From contig CAIOSP010000186.1 in assembly GCA_903861005.1 (NCBI GenBank), positions 1-50,353 on the forward strand: DNA of 50,353 nucleotides. The letters run 5' to 3'. The notes under the pieces were generated by a model. That model did no database searches, was not told where the DNA came from, and saw only the letters and a program-made list of their open reading frames with translations. The DNA comes from an uncultured Pseudomonadota bacterium. GTDB taxonomy: Bacteria > Myxococcota_A > UBA796 > GCA-2862545. A program made the position numbers and the translations under genes. This document shows, piece after piece, positions 15,987-24,955 of the stretch (position 1 is its first letter; the number at the start of each line of letters is the position of its first letter).

Positions 15987-18020
15987 ATGCGCTTTCTGCG
16001 CGTCCTCATGCCCCTGCTGCTGACTCTCTCGGGCTGCCAAAAGAACACCGACGGACCCCAAGGCGAGCTGTCCGACTGTGATCCGCTCGACCCGAGCATC
16101 TGCGCGCTGCCGTTCCCGTCGCAGCACTTCCTGAAGGAAGACCCCACCACGGTCACTGGCTACCGGGTCAACTTCGGCGAGACGTCCCTGCCGGTCAACT
16201 ACGACGGCACGCCCACGCGGCCGACGTACTTCAACGAGCACGACGGCTTCTCGATCAACACGCCGGCCTTGTTCTACTTTGAGGGCCTCACGCTCGACGG
16301 CGTCAACGACGTGAACCACATCGAGGACTACGCCCTCGACACGGCCAAGACGGTGATCGTCAACACCACGACCCGCGAGCGGCTGCCGCACTGGATCGAG
16401 ATGGACGGCACCGCGCCCGCGGACATCGTCCGTCTGACGCTGCTGCGCCCGGCCAAGCCCATGGAGTGGAACACCCAGTACGTGGTCGGCATCCGCGGCC
16501 TCAAGACGGTCAGCGGCGACGACGTGAAGATCTCGCCCGCCTTCAAGGCGCTCCGCGACGGCACGCCGACGGACAACCCCGACATCGAGCTGATGCGTCA
16601 GCACTATGAGGACGTGGTGTTCCCCGCGCTGGAGGCCCAGGGCTTCGTGCGCAGCGAGCTGCAGCTCGCGTGGGACTTCCACACCATCTCGCGCGAGTCG
16701 ATGCTCGGCCGCATGGACCTGATCCTGACGGACGCGCTCGGCTGGGTCGACAGCAACGGCTTCACCTACGCGTTCGACACCGTCACCGACCGCGACTGCT
16801 CGGTCGAAGGCGAGCACATCGCGCGCGACATCGAAGGCCACTTCACCGCGCCGCTGTACACGCTGGCCGACTCGCCTGAGGACCCCAACAACGGCGACGA
16901 CGTGAAGGAGGCGCTGCTGACGCGCGACGCGGACGGCAACCCGTTCCAGAACGGCACCACCAGCGTCGAGTTCACCGCGCGCATCCCGTGCTCGGTGGCG
17001 CACGGCATGGACGGCAACGGCGCCGTCGCCACGTCGGCCCCCATCGTGCAGTACGGCCACGGCCTGCTCGGCAGCCGCGGCGAGGTCAACTCCGGCTATC
17101 TGGCCGACATGGCCGACCGCGACGGCTTCATCCTGTACGCGCAGGACTGGACCGGCTTCATGGAGGACGACGTCAACGGCGTCACCTTCATGATCGTTCA
17201 GGACCCGACCTACTTCAACATCATCCCCGAGCGCTCCATGCAGGGCATGATGGAGCAGGTGCTCGGCATGCGCATGATGATCACCAGCATGGTCGAGGAC
17301 GAGAAGTTCACGTTCGACGGCGCCAAGGTGATCGACCCGTCGCAGCCGTACTACGACGGCAACAGCCAGGGCGCGATCATGGGCTCAGCGCTCGTCGCCA
17401 TGTCGCCCGACATCAAGCGTGGCGTGTACGGCGTGGGCGGAGGTCCGTACTCGCTGCTCCTCCCACGCAGCCATGACTTCGAGCCCTTCTTCCTGCTCTT
17501 CAAGCAGCGCTACGAGGATCACCGCGACATCATGCTGTTCGTGGCGGGCCTGACGCAGCAGCTGTGGGATCCGGCGGAGGGCGCGGGCTGGGTGTGGGAC
17601 ATGTCGCGAGACGCGGACCAGCCCAAGCAGACGCTTCAGCAGGTCGCCATCTACGACAACCAGGTCACCACCCGCGGCGCCCAGTACGTGGCGCGCGCCT
17701 ACGGCGCGGTCACGCTGGCTCCGGCCAACCGCCCGATCTTTGGCGTGGAAGAGGTGGAGGCCGGCGCCGAGGGCACCAACGCCAACGTGCTCGTCGAGTG
17801 GAAGTACACCGACCTGCCGGACGAACCCGACCACGTCGAGGCGCCCGGCGCCAACCCGCCCCCGCCGTTTGATGATGGGCGGCACCTGGATCCGCACGAG
17901 TGCCCGCGTCGTCAGCCGCAGGCTCAGGCGCAGCTCTGGCACTTCCTGACCACGGGCAAGGTCATCCAGACCTGCGAAGGCGGCCCGTGCACCGACACGG
18001 TCGCGAACGTCTGCAACTGA
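15987..18020 (+). CDS. Secreted lipoprotein with alpha/beta-hydrolase-like nucleophile elbow
   Basis: A 677 aa lipoprotein with lipobox LSGC (C17) and an early LPFPSQHFL segment typical of large myxobacterial secreted proteins. A nucleophile-elbow-like GNSQG (residues 458-462, S460) sits in a hydrophobic context, YDGNSQGAIMGSALVAM. The upstream YGHGLLGSRGE could form an oxyanion-hole region. These suggest a secreted lipase- or esterase-like enzyme, but I cannot place all members of a catalytic triad. The C-terminus (WHFLTTGKVIQTCEGGPC) is cysteine-containing. The ATG is preceded by CTGGAG. Confidence 0.7.
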   Translation: MRFLRVLMPLLLTLSGCQKNTDGPQGELSDCDPLDPSICALPFPSQHFLKEDPTTVTGYRVNFGETSLPVNYDGTPTRPTYFNEHDGFSINTPALFYFEGLTLDGVNDVNHIEDYALDTAKTVIVNTTTRERLPHWIEMDGTAPADIVRLTLLRPAKPMEWNTQYVVGIRGLKTVSGDDVKISPAFKALRDGTPTDNPDIELMRQHYEDVVFPALEAQGFVRSELQLAWDFHTISRESMLGRMDLILTDALGWVDSNGFTYAFDTVTDRDCSVEGEHIARDIEGHFTAPLYTLADSPEDPNNGDDVKEALLTRDADGNPFQNGTTSVEFTARIPCSVAHGMDGNGAVATSAPIVQYGHGLLGSRGEVNSGYLADMADRDGFILYAQDWTGFMEDDVNGVTFMIVQDPTYFNIIPERSMQGMMEQVLGMRMMITSMVEDEKFTFDGAKVIDPSQPYYDGNSQGAIMGSALVAMSPDIKRGVYGVGGGPYSLLLPRSHDFEPFFLLFKQRYEDHRDIMLFVAGLTQQLWDPAEGAGWVWDMSRDADQPKQTLQQVAIYDNQVTTRGAQYVARAYGAVTLAPANRPIFGVEEVEAGAEGTNANVLVEWKYTDLPDEPDHVEAPGANPPPPFDDGRHLDPHECPRRQPQAQAQLWHFLTTGKVIQTCEGGPCTDTVANVCN

Positions 18021-18028
18021 GCGACGCT

Positions 18029-19378
18029 TTGGACGCCCGGGCGGATGCGCCTGGGCGTCCCGCGTCGTCCGACGCGCGCGAGGTGTGGGCGCTCTGGCTT
18101 CTGTGGGGGGTGTCGACGCTGGCCTATGCCGTGGCGACCGCGTGGAAGTGGGGCGACCCGGACTGGAAGCGTGGGCCGTTCGGCTTGGCGCAGCTCGCGC
18201 GCCTGGGCACGCCGGGGGTGTTGGCCGCGGTCGTCGTGGTCGTGACGTGTGTGCTGGCGCGGGGGCCGATCGCGGTGGGCCTGCGCGCGCTCGGCGCGTG
18301 GGTCGCGGTCGCGCGGACGCGACGGCTCGCGCTGGGGGTGGTGCTGGCGCTGGGCGCGCTCACCCTCCCGACGAACAACCCCGGCGGCGACTCCGGTCAG
18401 ATCCTGCGCGAGTGGCGGGAGTTCGGGCCCGGCAACTGCGGGTCCACCTCGCACGACGAGGTGCTCGAGAAGCTGGTCCACCAGTGGGTCTACTGCGGCA
18501 CGCACGCGTCGCTCGGCTGGTCGCTGGAGCGCAGCTTCCAGGTGTCGGACGCGGTCGCGTGCGCGTGGGCTGTCGCGCTGCTCGTGGGGCTGCTGCTGCG
18601 GATCGCGCCGCGGGCGCCGATGCTCGCGCTCGCTGTGATTCTGACCGGCGGATGGTCGCAGATCTACCTGGGTGACATCGAGGTCTACACGCTGACCTCG
18701 GTGGTGATCCTCGCGTTCCTGGATGCGTCGTCGCGCTACCTCGCGCGGGAGGTCGGGCTGTGGGTGCCGACGCTGACGCTGACGCTCGCCATGGGCTTCC
18801 ACCTGCAGGCCGGCTTCCTCCTGCCGGTGCTGGTGGCGCTGGTGGCGGTGGAGGTCGTGCGGGGCCACGCGTGGCGTGCGGTCGGATCCGCGCTGACGCT
18901 GATCGGTGCGTTGGCGGGCGCGCTGCTGGCGCTGCACCTGCACAACCTGCCGGTGTCCGAGCTGTTCAAGGCGCACGCGTTCGGCGCGGGGCGTCCGTTC
19001 GTCGAGAGCCTCAACCCGCTGGACCTAGCCTACGTCCTCGGCATGTCGTGGCTGCTGGTGCTGCTCTTCCCGGGCGCGCCGTTGCTGGCGCTGCTGGCGT
19101 GGCGCCGTCGGCTGACGCTCGACGCGGACGGCTGGCTGCTGGTCGGCGCGACCGCCTGCATGGCCTTCTTCTTCTGGGTGTGGCGCGCGGGCTTTGGGCC
19201 TATCGACGACTGGGACCTGTTCGCGAACGCGATGATCCCGTCGTCGCTGCTGCTGGCGCGCACGGTGTCGGAGACGGACTGGTCACCCGCCGCGCGCCGC
19301 CCGCTCGCGGCGCTGCTCGCGCTCTACGCCGTGCACACCGCCGCGTGGTGGATCGCCAACGCGCAGCCGCTGCCCTAG
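18029..19378 (+). CDS. Polytopic membrane protein, possible GT-C-type glycosyltransferase
   Basis: About 449 aa with ten or more hydrophobic segments. A periplasmic-type loop after the second or third helix contains NPGGDSGQILREW, where an acidic residue sits near a membrane boundary as in GT-C enzymes. A clear catalytic DE or DD motif is not obvious, so the function stays open. The start is unclear: TTG at 18029, 8 bp after the previous stop, or GTG at 18083. Its stop shares the palindrome CTAG with the stop of the convergent kinase-like gene. Confidence 0.65.
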   Translation: MDARADAPGRPASSDAREVWALWLLWGVSTLAYAVATAWKWGDPDWKRGPFGLAQLARLGTPGVLAAVVVVVTCVLARGPIAVGLRALGAWVAVARTRRLALGVVLALGALTLPTNNPGGDSGQILREWREFGPGNCGSTSHDEVLEKLVHQWVYCGTHASLGWSLERSFQVSDAVACAWAVALLVGLLLRIAPRAPMLALAVILTGGWSQIYLGDIEVYTLTSVVILAFLDASSRYLAREVGLWVPTLTLTLAMGFHLQAGFLLPVLVALVAVEVVRGHAWRAVGSALTLIGALAGALLALHLHNLPVSELFKAHAFGAGRPFVESLNPLDLAYVLGMSWLLVLLFPGAPLLALLAWRRRLTLDADGWLLVGATACMAFFFWVWRAGFGPIDDWDLFANAMIPSSLLLARTVSETDWSPAARRPLAALLALYAVHTAAWWIANAQPLP

Positions 19379-20559
19379 GCGCCGTGCGACAAGAGCAGGC
19401 GCGTGGTCCGAAGCTCGAGCGCGGCCGCCACCCAACGGGCGATCCGCTCGGCGAACACGGGGTCGCCGCCGATCTCCGCGTTGAGGCGCTCGCTGATCGG
19501 CGCGGTGCCGCGGGTGCGCACCAGCTTGCGGGCGACGGGCACGTCAAACCCGTCCTCGTCGTAGACCAAGTCCGGCGCCTCAGCCACGCCCCAGGTCACG
19601 ACCTCGCCGTCGCTCGTCACGACCAGCGTGTGGCCATCCAGATCGACGCCGAGCGCGGCGGCGCCCTGCGGCGGTGGCGAGGCGACGTCCAGGCGCTCAA
19701 CCCACTCCAGCAGCGCCTCCTTGCGGAGCCCCAGCGACGCGACCTCGGCCGCGCGCACGATCGCGTGGCGCTCCCCCGCGAGCGCGGTGGCCAGCGCGGA
19801 GACGGTGCGTCGGGCGGCGTCGCCCAGGGTGTCCGGGGCGGTTTCGCACAGGGCATGGACCAGCTCGGCGAGCGGGTGAGCCGACTCGTCCCGCCACCAC
19901 GCGCCGAGCGCGTCGGCGACGGTGGCGAGCACGTGCCGGGAGTCGGTGTCGCTGAACGGGGTGAGGACAATGACGACGAGGCGATCGCCCGCGTCACGCA
20001 GCTCAGTGTCGTCCAGCCGAGGCAGGCCGAGCCCGCGCTCCTCCCAGGCGACCAGCCCGGCGATGGTGTGCGTGACCATGCGCGCGAGCGCCGGCACGCC
20101 CGCCGTCCCGCCCGCGGCCGCGACTTGGAACGCAGGGCCGGGCAGAGGCGCGACCAGGCAGGGGATCTCGTCGTCGACCACGCGCAGGCCGGGGACCAGG
20201 GGGCCGAGGGCGCGCGCGTCACGGACCAGCTGGCGTCGCAGGAGCGGATCGCGGGCGACCGAGGCGAGGGCAACGCGGACCATCGCCGCCTCGCCGGTGC
20301 GGACGTCGTGCCCCACCCAGGTGGAGGTCGTGGCGTCCCAACGGACCAACTGCTCGCGTTGAACACCGCCGACCACCGGGCGCAGGCCCGCTTCGGCCAT
20401 CACCCGCCCGTGGGCCGCCAGGAGCGCGTCTCGGACGGCACCGTCCGAAGGATCCGCGTCTGCCCTGGCTTCCAGCGAATGCAGCAGGGCATCCGCCGGG
20501 TGGACCGAGGGCGGTCGCTCCAGCGTCTCCAGCAGTTCAGCGAGCTCGTCGAGGATCAT
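19375..20559 (-). CDS. Degenerate protein-kinase-like protein (probable pseudokinase)
   Basis: A 394 aa soluble protein. Residues 80-200 follow the order of a Ser/Thr kinase domain. WVGHDVRTGEAAMVRV looks like strands beta2-beta3 but has R95 where the ATP-binding lysine should be. RRQLVRDARAL looks like helix C. The stretch AWEERGLGLPRLDD (171-184) lies where HRDLKPEN would be, but the catalytic HRD is absent. LTPF replaces DFG. If this reading is right the protein is catalytically dead and may act as a binding or scaffold module. A completely different fold is possible. It is convergent with the upstream membrane protein gene, with a shared CTAG stop. Confidence 0.6.
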   Translation of the reverse strand: MILDELAELLETLERPPSVHPADALLHSLEARADADPSDGAVRDALLAAHGRVMAEAGLRPVVGGVQREQLVRWDATTSTWVGHDVRTGEAAMVRVALASVARDPLLRRQLVRDARALGPLVPGLRVVDDEIPCLVAPLPGPAFQVAAAGGTAGVPALARMVTHTIAGLVAWEERGLGLPRLDDTELRDAGDRLVVIVLTPFSDTDSRHVLATVADALGAWWRDESAHPLAELVHALCETAPDTLGDAARRTVSALATALAGERHAIVRAAEVASLGLRKEALLEWVERLDVASPPPQGAAALGVDLDGHTLVVTSDGEVVTWGVAEAPDLVYDEDGFDVPVARKLVRTRGTAPISERLNAEIGGDPVFAERIARWVAAALELRTTRLLLSHGA

Positions 20560-20648
20560 GCGCCTCCGAGGGCGGGACGTGACGCCGCCCGTTAGCCCGT
20601 CCGCGGCCGCGATGTGAGCACGGGTTCATACGCGCACGGAGGAGCGGG

Positions 20649-21437
20649 ATGTCTGAGGACGGAGCGAGCGGGCCCTGGCGGCGGGCGATGTTCAACGGCC
20701 AGAAGGTCTGGGTGGCGGTGGACGGCGACGGCAAGCCCGCCGCGAGCGGGGGCCGTGTACCCATGCGCTACTCGGACGCCGCCGGGACCAAGATCTACAG
20801 CGCGGGTGCGTCCCGCGTGGAGCGGGTCGACGGGCCGGTGAGCATGCTCGCCGCGGGCACAGCGGCCGAAGCCCCCAAGGCCGCGGGCGCCTCGTCGGCG
20901 CCGAAGTCGGGTCGCGGGTCGGGCTTTGGCAGCGCCGGCACGCGCACCGCGGCCCAGGCTGTCGCCGCCGCGACCGAGGCACGACGCCTGCTGACCACCC
21001 TCCCCGAGGGCACCCATGTCGCCTACACCGACGGCTCCTGCCGAGGGAACCCAGGTCCCGCGGGCGCGGGCGTGTCGCTGCGCCTGGCGGACGGTCGCCG
21101 CGCGGATGCGTCGCGCTCGCTCGGGACGGGGACCAACAACATCGGGGAGCTGACCGCGATCGGCATCGCGCTGGAGCTGCTCGACGAGGCCGGCGTGCCG
21201 TCGGACGCCCGCGTCGCCATCCTGTCCGACTCCTCCTACGCCAACGGCGTGCTCTGCCAGGGCTGGAAGGCCAAGGCGAACGTCGAGCTGATCACCGGCC
21301 TGCGCGCCGCGCTGAAGCGCCGCCCCGGCGCGGTCGTCCACTGGGTCGCGGGCCACACGGGGCTGGAGGGCAACGAGGCCGCCGACACGCTGGCGAACGC
21401 GGGCGTGGCCGGCAAGACCACGGTGAAGTGGAGCTGA
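20649..21437 (+). CDS. rnhA: Ribonuclease HI with an extra N-terminal domain
   Basis: A 262 aa enzyme that degrades RNA in RNA-DNA hybrids. The C-terminal 145 residues carry the full active site: D128 in AYTDGSCRGNPGPAG, E167 in NNIGELTA, D194 in LSDSSYAN, H236 in AGHTGLEG and D246 in GNEAADTLA. The N-terminal 60 residues (MFNGQKVWVAVDGDG region) form an unrecognised, probably beta-rich module. An Ala/Ser/Lys-rich linker (about 66-100) joins the two. It does not look like the usual hybrid-binding domain of other RNase HI proteins. The ATG is preceded by GGAGGAGCGGG. Its TGA stop directly abuts the stop of RNase HII on the other strand. Confidence 0.93.
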   Translation: MSEDGASGPWRRAMFNGQKVWVAVDGDGKPAASGGRVPMRYSDAAGTKIYSAGASRVERVDGPVSMLAAGTAAEAPKAAGASSAPKSGRGSGFGSAGTRTAAQAVAAATEARRLLTTLPEGTHVAYTDGSCRGNPGPAGAGVSLRLADGRRADASRSLGTGTNNIGELTAIGIALELLDEAGVPSDARVAILSDSSYANGVLCQGWKAKANVELITGLRAALKRRPGAVVHWVAGHTGLEGNEAADTLANAGVAGKTTVKWS

Positions 21438-22079
21438 TCAGGCGGACGTGCTGCGCGCCAACGCCTCGATGTCCGGGATCGTGCTCCACTTGGTCCGGAC
21501 GAACGGCGGCCACGGCGCGCCGGTGCGCGCGTGGGCGAGCAGCCAGCTGCGGGTAACCTCGTCGCCCGGGTAGCCGGAGCCCAGCGTCCCCCAGGTGATC
21601 TTGAGCTCCTCCAGCGCCGCGTCGCGGGTGGTCTTGGCGATGATCGAGGCGGCGCCGCAGACCGGGAAGTCCAAGTCGGCCTTGGGCGCGATCGTCCAGA
21701 TAGGGCGCAGGCCGTCCGGCTCCAGCGCGCGCTGGAAGCGGGCGATGAGGGCAGGCAGGGTGCGGGGCGGACCGAGCGCGTCCATGACGACGTGATCCGG
21801 GCGCCAGCGGCGGACCAGGTCCAGGACCACATCCTCCTCCAGGGCGTTGAGGCTGTGCGCGTCCAGCATCACGGGCTCGACGCAACGCGCGTCGCCGGTG
21901 CCCAGCGCCTCCAGCTTGGCGCGGATCGCGACGCGACGCTTGGCGGACAGCTTCTTGCTGTCGGTCGCGCCGACCTCGGCCAGGACGTGATCGTCGTCGG
22001 CGTCGAGCACAAAACCAGCCACCACCATGGCACCCAGGACACAGCCGCGGCCTGCCTCGTCGATTCCCAGCCAGCGCAT
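21438..22079 (-). CDS. rnhB: Ribonuclease HII
   Basis: A 213 aa type 2 RNase H that nicks 5' of ribonucleotides embedded in DNA. The signature GIDEAGRGCVLG supplies D7 and E8. DSKKLS (residues 40-45) follows, then D100 in VVMDALGPP and D135 in the KADLDFPVCGAASIIAK block. GSGYPGDEVT near the C-terminus is the conserved GYP motif of the family. All catalytic acids appear present. It faces RNase HI with no base between the two stops (TGATCA at 21435-21440). Confidence 0.93.
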   Translation of the reverse strand: MRWLGIDEAGRGCVLGAMVVAGFVLDADDDHVLAEVGATDSKKLSAKRRVAIRAKLEALGTGDARCVEPVMLDAHSLNALEEDVVLDLVRRWRPDHVVMDALGPPRTLPALIARFQRALEPDGLRPIWTIAPKADLDFPVCGAASIIAKTTRDAALEELKITWGTLGSGYPGDEVTRSWLLAHARTGAPWPPFVRTKWSTIPDIEALARSTSA

Positions 22080-22198
22080 CCGGCGTCTCCTGTGTGTGAA
22101 CGATCAGTGTGGACGCCGCAAAAGGTAGGTCAGCAGGTGCCGTGGTCGCTACCCGCGACGGGATGGCGGCGGTACTACGGCGGCCTTGAGGTACTGCC

Positions 22199-23212
22199 AT
22201 GGCGCGTTGGCTCGTCAGTCGCAATGACACGCACTTCGAAGTGAACGGTCTTGCCGATCTCAAGGAGATGGCCAAGTCTGGGCGCTTGGGGCCGGGGGAC
22301 ATGGTCCAGCCGCCCGGGACCACCGAGTGGCTCTACGCCATCGAGATCCCAGAGCTCAAGCCCATGCTCCAGACCATCGCGGCGGTCGACGGCGACGATG
22401 ACGCGCCTCCGCCCAGCAGCAAGGTCGGGCAGATCGTCTTCGCGTTGGTGCTCTTGGGCATCACCGTCGTCGGCGGGATGAAGGCCTACGAGTTCTGGCA
22501 GGCGCGCCCGCAGGCCGCGGAGCGCAAGGTCGACAACCTCGCCGTCACCGACATGGTCGTGACCGGCAAGGAGGCCCAGCTGGTGGCCGAGCCCGAGTCC
22601 CACGCCGCCGTGGTCGGCGCGGCCGCTGAGGGCGCCGTGTATGAGCTGATCGCCAAGCGCGGCGGCTACTACCGGGCCAAGGACAAGACCGCCGGAACGG
22701 AAGGCTGGATCCGCATCGAGCAAGTCATGCCCATGTACATGCTTGGCGGCGGCAAGGTGATGGCCGAGTACGACCCGATCTACAACCCGGATCGGTACGT
22801 CAACGTCGGCAACGCGTCCTGGGATCTGGTGCCGCAGAAGGGCCAGAAGGAACAGAACGTCACCATCTTCCAGTTCATGCTGGTCAACGAGTCCATGTAC
22901 GACATGACCGACCTGGTCATGCTCACCAAGATCAAGGACGCGAAGGGCCACGAGCTGGAGCAGAAGGAGATCAAGGTCGAGGGCGTGGTGCCTGCGAACG
23001 GCAGCACCATGGTCGGCACCCTGGTCGACCCCAAGACCAAGGAGACCCGCGTCATCACGCAGGCTTCCTTCTCGCTGATGGCGACCGCCACGCCAGATCT
23101 GGCGCTCGAGTACTCGGACGGCGTCGAGGTCCACATGGAGACCGCCGACTTCACCGAGGCCACCATGGACGTGGTCGAGCTCCGCGCCGTGCCCAAGGCC
23201 GACAAGGGCTAG
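22199..23212 (+). CDS. GYF_2-domain membrane protein with SH3-like periplasmic region
   Basis: A 337 aa protein. Residues 1-50 (MARWLVSRNDTHFEVNGLADLKEMAKSG, here given in part as a pattern) resemble the GYF_2 (DUF4339) domain, with its W-x-V and G-x-L features. A proline-rich linker leads to one membrane helix (about 78-98, IVFALVLLGITVVGG). An SH3-like beta region follows (about 118-175: LVAEPESHAAVVGAAAEGAVYEL... GWIRIEQV). The C-terminal 150 residues are beta-rich and unassigned. The topology suggests a cytoplasmic protein-binding domain coupled to an envelope domain. No ribosome binding site decides the ATG start strongly. Confidence 0.7.
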   Translation: MARWLVSRNDTHFEVNGLADLKEMAKSGRLGPGDMVQPPGTTEWLYAIEIPELKPMLQTIAAVDGDDDAPPPSSKVGQIVFALVLLGITVVGGMKAYEFWQARPQAAERKVDNLAVTDMVVTGKEAQLVAEPESHAAVVGAAAEGAVYELIAKRGGYYRAKDKTAGTEGWIRIEQVMPMYMLGGGKVMAEYDPIYNPDRYVNVGNASWDLVPQKGQKEQNVTIFQFMLVNESMYDMTDLVMLTKIKDAKGHELEQKEIKVEGVVPANGSTMVGTLVDPKTKETRVITQASFSLMATATPDLALEYSDGVEVHMETADFTEATMDVVELRAVPKADKG

Positions 23213-23248
23213 GACGTTCGGCGCCGCCCCCGCGCAGGCGAGCGTCGC

Positions 23249-23275
23249 CGCGCGGCGGGTCGACGCCGCCGCGCG
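23249..23275. terminator. Candidate bidirectional terminator hairpin
   Basis: A perfect 10-bp inverted repeat (arms 23249-23258 and 23266-23275, 7-base loop) lies between two convergent genes. There is no T-tract, so termination is inferred from position and stem strength. Confidence 0.4.
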
Positions 23276-23298
23276 TGCGCCTCAGACCGGACCGCGCC

Positions 23299-23973
23299 CT
23301 AGGGCGTGGCCAGTCCCTTCTTGGCCTCTTCCTGCAGACCGGCGACCACGCCGGCGGCGTCGCCTTCGACGGCGAGCGCGTCAGTCCATGCCTTGCGCGC
23401 GGCCTCGGTGTCACCCTTGGCCACGGCAGCGCGCGCCTGGGCGAGCAGGTGGATCACCTGATCCTGGCGGTCCAAGCCGAGCCACACGCGCCACTCGCCG
23501 TCCTCCTGTCGGGCGCCGAAGGTCAGCGTCTCCTCGACCGTGGGGAACCGGCTGGCCTCAAGCGTGTTCTCGACCGACGCGGTGACGCGCGCGACCGGGT
23601 CCGGCGAGGTGCTCAGGACGTCCGCAGGGATGCCCGGGACGGCGGCTTCGACCGCCTTGGGGTCCGGGTGATGCGCCTTCACGGACACGAACATCGAGTC
23701 GCCGTCCTGGCGAAGGGAGCCGACGGTGAACTGAGTGCGCTTGGCGACGGCCAGCCAGATCGGGCCCGCGTTGACGTGCTCGGCGACGTAGGCGTCCAAC
23801 GGACGCGCTGCGCGGTCCGTGGAGCTCAGCAGCGCGTGGGCGTCGGCGTACCGGCCTTGCTGCTCAGCCGTCAGGTAATCGCCGACGGCGGAGCGGGGGG
23901 TGCTGTGGCTGGCGCACGACGCGACCAGGAGGACGGCGAGCGAGACGGCCCGCGATCGAACGGCAGCGATCAA
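23299..23973 (-). CDS. Lipoprotein, unknown function
   Basis: A 224 aa lipoprotein with lipobox LVASC (about residue 20). The mature part contains an NTF2- or DUF4878-like layout: a helical start (VGDYLTAEQQGRYADAHALLS) followed by beta-rich sequence. It ends in a TPR-like helical hairpin (ARAAVAKGDTEAARKAWTDALAVEGD). No catalytic motif is visible. The start is a TTG that overlaps the stop of the upstream lipoprotein gene by 4 bp (TTGA), so the two are probably translationally coupled. Confidence 0.65.
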   Translation of the reverse strand: MIAAVRSRAVSLAVLLVASCASHSTPRSAVGDYLTAEQQGRYADAHALLSSTDRAARPLDAYVAEHVNAGPIWLAVAKRTQFTVGSLRQDGDSMFVSVKAHHPDPKAVEAAVPGIPADVLSTSPDPVARVTASVENTLEASRFPTVEETLTFGARQEDGEWRVWLGLDRQDQVIHLLAQARAAVAKGDTEAARKAWTDALAVEGDAAGVVAGLQEEAKKGLATP

Positions 23974-24815
23974 GGCATCACGTAGTCGCTGACGCGATGG
24001 GCATCGATCTGGCCGTCGATCAGGAACAGGCTGAGGTCAGCCTGGAAGCTGCCACGAACGCGGTCGGCCGATGGGAAGCCGCCCGTCCAGTCCACCGGCA
24101 GCTGCAGGAAGGGCACGTTGATCAGCACCTGACCGGTGATGTCCGGGTCGACGATGTTGCCCGTGATGTCAAACGTCAGCGGGATGGTGCCCAGCAGGGG
24201 GATGGCGAGCGAGCAGCCGCCGCTCCCGCTGAGGATCTGGCCGGCCATGTCGACCTCAAAGTCGATGGCGCCGATGCAGTTGGTCTGGATGGTCGTGCCC
24301 TGCACGTCGGTGGACGCGGTGATGTTGATGTCACCCGCGAACACGCCGGCGGAGTAGGCCTGGACGCGCACGCCGCCGATGGTGGCGCGCAGGTTGTCGC
24401 CGTTGGGGACCGCGGCGACCACGTCGACCGTGTAGATGCCCGGGTCGACGAGGGTGGCGCCATTCTGGCCGGTGAAGGTGGCGGAGCTGTCCTCGCGCGG
24501 GGTCCAGACCATGCGGGTGAAGGGCATGCGCTTGCCGGCGCTGTCCACCACGTAGCCGTCGAGCGGGATGCCATTGACGATGCGGTAGATGGCGGCCGAC
24601 TGGGGCTCGTTCACCACCAGCGAGGCGCCGTCGTACTCATGGTGCTCGTTCACGGGCGGGTCGGTGTCCTCGACCACGACGTCCGTGTCCTCGACCACCA
24701 CGTCGGTGTCGTCCAGGTTGGCGAGGTCGGTGTCGTTCTCTTCGCCGACGGAGATGTCCCCGGGCTGGCAGGCAGCGGTGAGGAGAAACAGGCTGATCCA
24801 AGGGGACGCGCGCAT
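23970..24815 (-). CDS. Asp/Thr-rich lipoprotein, unknown function
   Basis: A 281 aa lipoprotein with lipobox LTAAC (C16). The mature N-terminus is a low-complexity acidic linker with two perfect-length copies of DTDVVVE encoded by a 21-bp tandem repeat (24664-24705). The rest is beta-rich, with a region (ITASTDVQGTTIQTNCIGAID) that could be a lipid-binding or Ig-like fold. I recognise no family. The ATG at 24815 has GGAGG five bases upstream. It is cotranscribed with the next lipoprotein gene and divergent from the DUF3604 gene. Confidence 0.6.
   Translation of the reverse strand: MRASPWISLFLLTAACQPGDISVGEENDTDLANLDDTDVVVEDTDVVVEDTDPPVNEHHEYDGASLVVNEPQSAAIYRIVNGIPLDGYVVDSAGKRMPFTRMVWTPREDSSATFTGQNGATLVDPGIYTVDVVAAVPNGDNLRATIGGVRVQAYSAGVFAGDINITASTDVQGTTIQTNCIGAIDFEVDMAGQILSGSGGCSLAIPLLGTIPLTFDITGNIVDPDITGQVLINVPFLQLPVDWTGGFPSADRVRGSFQADLSLFLIDGQIDAHRVSDYVMP
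24664..24705 (-). repeat. 21-bp tandem repeat (2 copies) encoding DTDVVVE
   Basis: Two adjacent 21-base units differ at two positions and lie inside the linker of the lipoprotein. The unit is in frame, so copy-number change would only lengthen or shorten the linker. Confidence 0.8.
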
Positions 24816-24904
24816 CAAGACCTCCGGTCGACCGAACGATTACCACGTCCAAGTGCGGTTCGTCGCGTGGATCTGGCGACGGTGGCGTGATCTGACAGGC
24901 CTTC

Positions 24905-24934
24905 TTCACCGCGACCCGCCCCTTGGGGTAGGGT
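24905..24934 (+). promoter_or_regulatory. Candidate sigma70-like promoter for the DUF3604 operon
   Basis: TTCACC, an 18-base spacer and TAGGGT lie 21 bp before the ATG at 24956, with GGGAGG between them. TAGGGT is a common -10 form in GC-rich bacteria. The assignment is by pattern only. Confidence 0.35.
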
Positions 24935-24955
24935 CTCGCCGGTGGGAGGTCATGG

